In this document: in pieces, positions 16,677 to 22,914 of the stretch
Numbering within the stretch: position 1 is the stretch's first letter
Layout: each line of letters opens with the position of its first letter
Source: CAMQRS01 sp964370645
GTDB lineage: Bacteria > Bacillota_I > Bacilli_A > Erysipelotrichales > Erysipelotrichaceae
Length of the DNA stretch: 22,914 bases
NCBI GenBank assembly: GCA_964370645.1
Contig: CAYJJS010000031.1
Span: forward strand, 1 to 22,914
Direction: 5' to 3'
Program-made: the position numbers and the translations under genes
Notes under the pieces: model-generated
Seen by the model: the letters and a program-made list of their open reading frames with translations, nothing else
What the model was told of the DNA's origin: nothing
Database searches by the model: none

Positions 16677-18902
16677 ATGAAAAAATTAACGATTATCATC
16701 CCTTTTTATAAATATAGTAAATACCTTGAAGAGTGTCTTTTTTCTTTAACAGAAAGCAACTTCAAGGATTTTGAAGTTTTACTTGTATTAGATAATGTAC
16801 AAGAGGATATTACTTCAATTGTTGAAACTTATGAAAAGCAATTGAGTATGAGAGTGATTACTCTACACGGAAATACAGGTGTTGGGGCAGCTCGAAATGC
16901 AGGACTGAGAGAAGTGAAAACACCTTATTTGTATTTTTTAGATAGTGACGATTACATTTTGGACCATACATTAGAGGTATTGATGAATCAACCTTTGAAT
17001 GCTTTTGTGTATGGAAAAGTAAAACGTACATACAATAAGCGAGATAACTTTTTGGCGAATATTTTAACAAATGAAGAAGAAGTGGATGAGGAATTATTTG
17101 AAGAAACAATCATGCCAAAAGAAGAGTATTTGCGAATATATGAAGAAAGTAGTGCTTATGCAATTCATGAAATGTATTATGAGTTGATTAAGGCTAGAAA
17201 AGGGTTTGTAAATATCAGCGTATTAGGTTGTGTATATGAAACTAAAAAAATCCATGAACATAACTTATACTTTGATGAATCGTTTAAGTATTTTGGGGAT
17301 TTAATTTTCTTAGTTGCGTATATGAATCATATAAAGAGAGCACAATATGTAGAAGAATCTTTATATGTAAAACGTAGACATAATGATCCAATTAACTTCC
17401 CATCTAATTCGCAAGCAAGTGAAGATGAAAAATTTGAGGAACGAATGCGTTCGTATCGAGTAGCGAAAAAATTTGCAAATGATAGATTTTTAAAAGATGT
17501 AATTGATATTCGTTTGTTGAAATATATTGCTGGAAATTTTGCGAAAAGCTTACGTAGAAGTCAAAATCCAAAGTTTAGAGGAGAATGGTTTGATGAAATT
17601 AAGGATGTGAGTCAAAATGTCTACCCTTATTTGTTACAAACAAGAGGTCCATATACACAAAGTGTATTAAAAGCAATTCGTCAAGGAAACCAAAAAAAGG
17701 CGTTGCGAATTATTTCACATCGTTTTGCAAAAAGAAAATATAAGCGTATTTTAAAAAATAAAAATGAATTATATAAATTTGCATATTTTCATTTGTTTCT
17801 AAAAATGAAAGTAAGACAAAATGTAGTTTTGTTTGAATCTTTTTTAGGTAAAAATTATTCGGATAGTCCTAAGTATATTTATGAGTATTTACAAAAGCAT
17901 TATGCAGGCGATTATGAATTTGTATGGGTGTTGAATCAAAAGACCAATATTGTAGGAAAGTGTAAAACAGTGCGACGTTTTTCATTTCGCTATGCGTATT
18001 ATTTAGCACGTAGTAAATACCTTGTTTTTAATGTTAGACAACCCTTATGGTTTCGCAAACGAAAAGAACAAGTATTTGTGCAAACTTGGCATGGGACACC
18101 ATTGAAACGACTTGTGTTTGACCAAGAAGAGGTAACCGCAGCATCTCCTACTTATAAGATGCAATTTTATAGACAACGTGTGGATTGGGATTATTTAATT
18201 AGTGCTAATGATTTTTCTACAGAAACATTGGCGAGATGTTTTATGTTTGAAAACACTATGTTGGATTATGGGTATCCACGTAATGATATTTTATATGCTG
18301 ATACGTTAGAAGCAGATAGTGTAGCATTGAAGAAAAAGTTAAATATTCCACTGAATAAGAAAACTATTTTATATGCTCCAACTTGGAGGGATGATGAACA
18401 CTATGAAAAAGGAAAATATAAATTCAATTTACAATTAGATTTACAAAGGTTCATGGATATATTTAAAGATGAATATGTTATTTTACTTAGAACGCACCAT
18501 TACATTAGTGATGCATTAGATACAAGTGCGTATGAGGGGTTTGTATTTAACTTGAGTAAATATGATGATATTTCTCAAATTTACACGATTAGTGATATTT
18601 GTATAACGGATTATTCTAGTGTCTTTTTTGATTTTGCAAATTTACGTAGACCAATTTTATTTTATACATATGATTTTGATAAATATAAAAATATGTTGCG
18701 CGGATTTTATATTGATATGGAAAAAGAATTACCGGGGCCATTATTGTATACAAATGATGAATTGATTGAGGCCATTCAAAATATTAATCAAGTGAAAGAA
18801 CGTTATGCACAACGCTATGAAGAGTTTTATAATCGTTTTTGCCATTTGGATGATGGACAAGCGAGTAAAAAAGTGGTAGAACGTGTGTTTTTAAATAAAT
18901 AG
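16677..18902 (+). CDS. Bifunctional GT2 glycosyltransferase / CDP-glycerol glycerophosphotransferase
   Basis: A 741-residue fusion. The N-terminal domain (about 1-240) is a GT2 glycosyltransferase: TIIIPFYKYSKYLEECL at the start, NTGVGAARNAGL, and the metal-binding DSDD at 89-92. The C-terminal part (about 375-735) is a CDP-glycerol:poly(glycerophosphate) glycerophosphotransferase of the TagF/TarF type. It contains TWHGTPLKRL (His472), YAPTWRDD, the RTHH pair at 607-608 and TDYSSVFFDFA at 644-654. The two histidine sites match those needed in Staphylococcus epidermidis TagF. One protein may thus both add a sugar and extend the glycerol-phosphate chain. I start at ATG 16677, with AGGAG 5 bases upstream; a GTG at 16671 lies inside that ribosome site. 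The sugar is unknown. Confidence 0.88.
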   Translation: MKKLTIIIPFYKYSKYLEECLFSLTESNFKDFEVLLVLDNVQEDITSIVETYEKQLSMRVITLHGNTGVGAARNAGLREVKTPYLYFLDSDDYILDHTLEVLMNQPLNAFVYGKVKRTYNKRDNFLANILTNEEEVDEELFEETIMPKEEYLRIYEESSAYAIHEMYYELIKARKGFVNISVLGCVYETKKIHEHNLYFDESFKYFGDLIFLVAYMNHIKRAQYVEESLYVKRRHNDPINFPSNSQASEDEKFEERMRSYRVAKKFANDRFLKDVIDIRLLKYIAGNFAKSLRRSQNPKFRGEWFDEIKDVSQNVYPYLLQTRGPYTQSVLKAIRQGNQKKALRIISHRFAKRKYKRILKNKNELYKFAYFHLFLKMKVRQNVVLFESFLGKNYSDSPKYIYEYLQKHYAGDYEFVWVLNQKTNIVGKCKTVRRFSFRYAYYLARSKYLVFNVRQPLWFRKRKEQVFVQTWHGTPLKRLVFDQEEVTAASPTYKMQFYRQRVDWDYLISANDFSTETLARCFMFENTMLDYGYPRNDILYADTLEADSVALKKKLNIPLNKKTILYAPTWRDDEHYEKGKYKFNLQLDLQRFMDIFKDEYVILLRTHHYISDALDTSAYEGFVFNLSKYDDISQIYTISDICITDYSSVFFDFANLRRPILFYTYDFDKYKNMLRGFYIDMEKELPGPLLYTNDELIEAIQNINQVKERYAQRYEEFYNRFCHLDDGQASKKVVERVFLNK

Positions 18903-18910
18903 GAGAAGCT

Positions 18911-20131
18911 ATGAAAAAACAGATACGAAAATTAAAACTGAATCTATTAAAGAAATTGAAAAAAATTGCAGTTCAATGTTTTCGTGTTTTGTATAGAGTT
19001 TTTCATCGCTTTATAAAAACCGATGAAAAATGTGTTTTGTTTTTAGCTTATCATGGTAGAGGGTATACATGTAATCCACGTGCTGTTTTTGAATACATGC
19101 AGGCACAGGAAGAATTTAAAGAGTATACATTTGTATGGGCGATAAAGAAAAAACAACACATTGAGAATGCGAAAGTCGTTCGTTATAACTTATTTACGTA
19201 TTACTATTATTTAGCAAAAAGTAAATATTGGGTGTTTAATTGTAAAATGCCAAAATATATTATAAAGAAAGATACGCAAGTATATTTACAAACGTGGCAT
19301 GGAACCCCGTTAAAGAGATTGGCGCATGATATCCTTGCTAAGGATGGTTTGAAGTTTTATCGAAGTGAGATGTCTTTTCAACAAATGACACAAACCTATG
19401 ATGAGGATGTTAAAAAGTATGATTATATGATTAGTCCCAATGCATACAGCACTTCGATTTTCCAAAGTGCATTTCGAGTGAATCATGATGTCTTAATTGA
19501 AACAGGTTATCCTCGTAATGACTTTTTAACCAATATAACAAAGAATCAAATACATATGTTAAAAAAGAAGTATAATATTAGTGAAAATAAAAAGGTAATA
19601 TTGTATGCACCAACTTGGAGAGATACTTCTTTTGATTTAAAAGGGTATATTTTTGAACTTGAAGCAGACTTTCATAAATGGAAACAATCTTTGGGTGAGG
19701 AGTATGTTGTTATATTTAAACCACATTATCTGATTGTAAATCGTTTTGACTTAAGCGATTTGGATGATTTTATCATTCAGGTAGATCCAAATATGGATAT
19801 TAATGAGCTATATGTTGTGAGTGATGTGCTAGTTACTGACTACTCTAGTGTGTTCTTTGATTTTGCCAACTTAGGTAGGCCAATTTATTTTTATATGTTT
19901 GATTTAGCACAGTATGCAAATGAATTGAGAGGTTTTTATATTTCATTGGAAGATTTACCAGGCGAAATCTATGAACAGGAACAAAGTTTATTAGATGCAA
20001 TTGCATCACAAAACTATGATGTACAAAAGTTACAACAATTTAATACAATTTATAATGCCTTACAAGATGGAAAGGCTAGTGAACGTGTAATTCACTGGAT
20101 GATGAAAGGGAGTGTAAAACATGAAGATTAA
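18911..20131 (+). CDS. CDP-glycerol glycerophosphotransferase family protein (TagF-like)
   Basis: A 406-residue single-domain glycerophosphotransferase. The N terminus (about 1-30) is strongly basic and amphipathic (KLKLNLLKKLKKIAV), suited to binding the inner membrane surface. The catalytic region has LFLAYHGRGYTCNPRAVFEYM, TWHGTPLKRL (His130), LYAPTWRD, FKPHY (His272) and TDYSSVFFDFANLGRPIYFY. It is closely related to the C-terminal half of the preceding fusion protein, sharing the same motif order, so the two probably arose by duplication. It may act as primase or as a second polymerase. AGGAG lies 5 bases before the start, and the stop overlaps the next gene by 11 bases. Confidence 0.88.
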   Translation: MKKQIRKLKLNLLKKLKKIAVQCFRVLYRVFHRFIKTDEKCVLFLAYHGRGYTCNPRAVFEYMQAQEEFKEYTFVWAIKKKQHIENAKVVRYNLFTYYYYLAKSKYWVFNCKMPKYIIKKDTQVYLQTWHGTPLKRLAHDILAKDGLKFYRSEMSFQQMTQTYDEDVKKYDYMISPNAYSTSIFQSAFRVNHDVLIETGYPRNDFLTNITKNQIHMLKKKYNISENKKVILYAPTWRDTSFDLKGYIFELEADFHKWKQSLGEEYVVIFKPHYLIVNRFDLSDLDDFIIQVDPNMDINELYVVSDVLVTDYSSVFFDFANLGRPIYFYMFDLAQYANELRGFYISLEDLPGEIYEQEQSLLDAIASQNYDVQKLQQFNTIYNALQDGKASERVIHWMMKGSVKHED

Positions 20132-21233
20132 AAAACTAATTTTATGGTGTATGCTAACATTTTGTCGTCTTTTTTTAGTTTTCACAAAGGTAGACGAAGA
20201 GAAAGTTACTTTTATTTCCTTAGAATCAGATCGTTTAAGTGGAGATTTTCGATTGTTGTCTATTGAACTGCAAAAACTTGGGAAATATAAATTGAATTAT
20301 GTACTAGTGAAGTTTGAAAAAAGTTTAAAAGGAAATATATTGTATTTCTTTTCTTGTATACGTCAATTTTTTGCCATTAACACAAGTAAACTAGTCATCC
20401 TAGATTATAATAATTATGTTGTTTCAAATTTTAAGATAAAACAAGTGAAGGTATTGCAGTTATGGCATTCTACAGGTGCTATCAAACGTTTTGGTAATGA
20501 AGTGGATGGACGAGAGTATAAGATTAAAAATTATGATTATGCAATTGTGAATTGTGAATATTTCGTGGAGCCATATGCAAAATCATTTTCGATTGCGAAG
20601 GAACAAATTAAGGTTACTGGAATTCCAAAGACGGATCGATTGTTTAAAGTAAGTAAAGTTAAAAAAGATCGTCGTAAAATGCATACAATGTTTCCACAGA
20701 TTAAAGATAAGAAAGTAGTACTATATGCACCTACATTTCGTGGTAAATTAATGCGTGGGCTACAAGATATCACCATTGACTTACAATATATGAAACAACA
20801 ATTGGGGGAAGAATATGTCATTTTATATAAGATGCACCCTTTGCTGTCAGATACGATAATTAGTGAAGATGAAGATATTATTTGTTGTAATAATATGAGC
20901 ATTAAACTCTTATTTAGTGTGACAGATTATCTGATTTCAGATTATTCTGCAATCATTATTGACTTTACAATATTTGATAAACCAATTTTATTGTATACAC
21001 CAGATTTAGAACGTTATCGAAAAGATGTTGGATTTTATGTTGAATATGAAGAGGATATGCCAGGACCAATTTGTTTCACTGAAAAACAATTGATTAAGGC
21101 AATTAAAAATGAAACATATGATATGCAAAAGGTACGAGCGTTCCGCGATAAGTTTTTCAAGTATCAAGATGGAAAATCATGCAAGCGTGTGTTAAAGTTA
21201 GTGGAGCAGATTATGGAGGACAATGTGAAATGA
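20121..21233 (+). CDS. CDP-glycerol glycerophosphotransferase family protein (divergent, TagB-like)
   Basis: A third, more distant member of the family, 370 residues, near the size of B. subtilis TagB (381), which adds the first glycerol phosphate to the linkage unit. Here the motifs differ: LWHSTGAIKRFG (His116) in place of TWHGTPLKR, APTFRGK in place of APTWRD, KMHP (His239) and SDYSAIIIDFTIFDKP. A hydrophobic segment (IKKLILWCMLTFCRLFLVF) at the N terminus could anchor it to the membrane. A priming role is plausible, but TagA, whose product TagB uses, is not in the window. The ribosome site AAAGGGAG lies in the end of the preceding gene. Confidence 0.85.
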   Translation: MKIKKLILWCMLTFCRLFLVFTKVDEEKVTFISLESDRLSGDFRLLSIELQKLGKYKLNYVLVKFEKSLKGNILYFFSCIRQFFAINTSKLVILDYNNYVVSNFKIKQVKVLQLWHSTGAIKRFGNEVDGREYKIKNYDYAIVNCEYFVEPYAKSFSIAKEQIKVTGIPKTDRLFKVSKVKKDRRKMHTMFPQIKDKKVVLYAPTFRGKLMRGLQDITIDLQYMKQQLGEEYVILYKMHPLLSDTIISEDEDIICCNNMSIKLLFSVTDYLISDYSAIIIDFTIFDKPILLYTPDLERYRKDVGFYVEYEEDMPGPICFTEKQLIKAIKNETYDMQKVRAFRDKFFKYQDGKSCKRVLKLVEQIMEDNVK

Positions 21234-21670
21234 TAAAGCGAATGAGTGTCTTTTTAATTTTGTTTTTTACGAGTGGTTGTGGTGAGTTAGACTACGATAC
21301 AATGGTATGTCAAATAGAGGATAATAGATATTCTTATGAGGTGAGCTATCGATATGATGAAGTACGCTTTGTGAGTGTTGAACAAGTGTTTGATATTTCA
21401 ACAAAAGAAGGAAATGCAAATGAAATAGTAGAAGAGTATAAAAAGATAAGTGAGGAGAAGTCGAAAACAGAGGGGATTGATGAAAGTGTTCATTTAGATG
21501 CAACGATATTGACTATCGTCACAAAGGTTGATGTAAATGTATATGATTTTGTACAGGATGAGGCAGATGTCTTTTCCATGCCACTTCAAGAGGATACATT
21601 TGAATCCATACAATTGGCGAAACAGTTTTTTGAACAGCAAAACTTCACGTGTGATGACATTGTAAAATAG
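21230..21670 (+). CDS. Small putative lipoprotein, DUF1307-like
   Basis: A 146-residue protein with a short lipoprotein signal: MIKR, a hydrophobic run, then FTSGC with the candidate lipidated Cys17. Thr at -3 of the lipobox is atypical, where Leu is usual. The mature part is acidic and strand-rich (YSYEVSYRYDEVRFVSVEQV), followed by a helical EIVEEYKKISEEKSK stretch and a C-terminal ESIQLAKQFFEQQNF. This layout resembles DUF1307/YehR-type lipoproteins of unknown function; the match is by pattern and is not certain. A longer frame from 21179 overlaps the preceding gene, but ATG 21230, in a four-base ATGA overlap, has GGAGGA at 21215-21220 and places the signal at the N terminus. Its role next to teichoic acid enzymes is unclear. 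Confidence 0.68.
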   Translation: MIKRMSVFLILFFTSGCGELDYDTMVCQIEDNRYSYEVSYRYDEVRFVSVEQVFDISTKEGNANEIVEEYKKISEEKSKTEGIDESVHLDATILTIVTKVDVNVYDFVQDEADVFSMPLQEDTFESIQLAKQFFEQQNFTCDDIVK

Positions 21671-21679
21671 GAGGTCCAA

Positions 21680-22846
21680 ATGAATGATTTTACATATTAT
21701 GTACCAACTAAAATTTATTTTGGAAAAAATGGTCATAAACATTTAAAGGAAATATTTTCGAATTTTGGAAAAAGAATATTGTTTGTATATGGTGGGGGTA
21801 GCATCAAGTCAAATGGATTGTATGATAAAGTCTATGAAGAGTTATCGGATTATACGATTGTTGAATTGCATTCAGTAAATGCAAACCCGCGTATTGAAAG
21901 TGTAGAACAAGGAGTGTTATTATGCCAAGAACATAATATCGATGTTATTCTTGCTGTTGGAGGTGGGAGTTGTGTAGATTGTGCGAAGGCAATTGCAGCG
22001 TGTGCAAAACACGATGGAGATGCATGGACGCATTTGATGAACCCTTCACAAATCAAAGAAGCTTTACCTGTAGTAGATATAATCACATTAAGTGCTACAG
22101 GTTCTGAAATGAACGCAACGGGGGTCATTAGCAATCCAAAAACTTGTGAGAAGAAATCGTTTACGCACCCTTTGCTATTTCCATATGCATCTATTTTAGA
22201 TCCACAAACTACATATAGTTTGCCAAGTATTCAAACTGCTGCAGGGTGTGCGGATACTTTGTCTCATTTGTTTGAAATTTACTTTAACCATACACAAGGT
22301 GCATTTGTGCAAGAGCAGCTTGCACATTCTATGATGAAAACTTGTTTTAAATATGGTCCTATCGCACTAGCGAATCCAAGTGATTATGAAGCTAGAAGCA
22401 ATCTGATGTGGGCTGCCACTTTAACATTAAACTCATTAGTAGCAAGTGGGTTTGGACAAGGGTGGTCTTGTCACACAATGCAACACGTACTAGGTGCAAA
22501 GTTTGATAATACGCATGGGATTGGTTTGGCCATTTTAACACCTGCATGGATGTCGTATGTACTCAGTGATGAAACTCTCTTTCGTTTTGTACAATATGGA
22601 ATAGAAGTGTGTGGTATTGATGCTGATTTAGAGCCATACGATATTGCAAGTAAAGCAATTGAATATACACGACATTTTTTCGTAAAAATATTGAAAATAC
22701 CTGCGACTTTATCTCAGGTAGGCATATACGAAGATTCCTTTGATAGCTTAGCCCAAATGGCTGTAGATTCAAAAGGGGGAGCCATTAAAGGGGTAAAAAC
22801 TTTATATAAACAAGATGTATTGAATATATATACAATGTGTAAATAA
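21680..22846 (+). CDS. Iron-containing alcohol dehydrogenase, BdhA/YugJ-like
   Basis: A 388-residue NAD(P)H-dependent group III alcohol dehydrogenase, of the type that reduces aldehydes to alcohols (butanol dehydrogenase A, YugJ). The dinucleotide-binding AVGGGSCVDCAKAIA is at 92-106 and SATGSEMN lies near 143. The metal ligands can be placed as Asp192, His196 (ADTLSH), His265 and His279 (HTMQHVLGAKFDNTHG); the spacings of 4 and 14 equal those in the family's lactaldehyde reductase FucO. The protein is full length. A perfect GGAGGT overlaps the stop of the lipoprotein gene, so it is the last gene of the operon and is followed by a terminator. A link to teichoic acid precursor supply is possible but not shown. 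Confidence 0.9.
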   Translation: MNDFTYYVPTKIYFGKNGHKHLKEIFSNFGKRILFVYGGGSIKSNGLYDKVYEELSDYTIVELHSVNANPRIESVEQGVLLCQEHNIDVILAVGGGSCVDCAKAIAACAKHDGDAWTHLMNPSQIKEALPVVDIITLSATGSEMNATGVISNPKTCEKKSFTHPLLFPYASILDPQTTYSLPSIQTAAGCADTLSHLFEIYFNHTQGAFVQEQLAHSMMKTCFKYGPIALANPSDYEARSNLMWAATLTLNSLVASGFGQGWSCHTMQHVLGAKFDNTHGIGLAILTPAWMSYVLSDETLFRFVQYGIEVCGIDADLEPYDIASKAIEYTRHFFVKILKIPATLSQVGIYEDSFDSLAQMAVDSKGGAIKGVKTLYKQDVLNIYTMCK

Positions 22847-22878
22847 AAACCAAGTCACGCACGACTTGGTTTCTTTAT
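22847..22878 (+). terminator. Terminator of the teichoic acid operon
   Basis: A perfect 10-bp stem AAACCAAGTC / GACTTGGTTT with loop ACGCAC and a T-rich tail, starting directly after the stop codon of the dehydrogenase gene. Confidence 0.88.
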
Positions 22879-22914
22879 ATTTTGTATAGTGTTGAATATT
22901 TTTCAATTAAGTAA

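Overview
The window is AT-rich DNA from a low-GC Gram-positive bacterium. The Firmicutes assignment rests on strong AGGAGG-type ribosome sites, TTGACA/TATAAT-like promoters, a wall teichoic acid operon, and surface proteins ending in a PxTG-D sorting signal with a Lys/Arg tail. The SPTTGD form of that signal resembles Erysipelotrichia or Lachnospiraceae surface proteins, so I lean towards an Erysipelotrichaceae-like host, but no marker gene here proves it. Only one convincing gene lies on the minus strand (yaaA). I found no tRNA, rRNA, CRISPR array or insertion sequence.

Region 1 (1-3700) is a two-gene unit: a 972-residue protein joining a PLD-type nuclease-like domain, an SF2 helicase and a DUF3427-type C-terminal region, followed after 4 bases by a small Nudix (MutT-like) hydrolase. 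It looks like a DNA-transaction or defence module. Downstream lies about 230 bases of non-coding DNA with a faint, broken minus-strand reading frame.

Region 2 (3650-10560) is the most striking part: two tandem genes for very large secreted surface proteins (1090 and 1135 residues). Each has a signal peptide, a long glycine-rich repeat region (units ending in YGGG, with NTNV in between), an InlB-like B-repeat and a sorting signal. Their N-terminal two thirds are only moderately similar. The last 304 codons, the 3' UTR and the terminator form a 956-bp direct repeat that appears identical base for base, with a sharp left edge. This suggests recent gene conversion or duplication and gives the locus the architecture of a variable-head, constant-tail surface antigen.

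Region 3 (10560-14530) holds housekeeping-type genes: an APC-family amino acid permease, an unrecognised 260-residue protein, two small membrane proteins (DUF2752 and DUF4234 families) and the convergent peroxide-stress gene yaaA. A bidirectional terminator lies between the DUF4234 gene and yaaA.

Region 4 (14600-22880) reads as one eight-gene operon with its own promoter and a terminator at the end. It encodes the teichoic acid exporter TagG/TagH, the CDP-glycerol synthase TagD, and three different CDP-glycerol glycerophosphotransferase-family enzymes, the first fused to an N-terminal GT2 glycosyltransferase. A DUF1307-like lipoprotein and an iron-dependent alcohol dehydrogenase follow. TagD would make CDP-glycerol, the three transferases would build the glycerol-phosphate polymer, and TagGH would export it. 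The initiating enzymes TagO and TagA are not in the window. The roles of the lipoprotein and the dehydrogenase in this operon are open.
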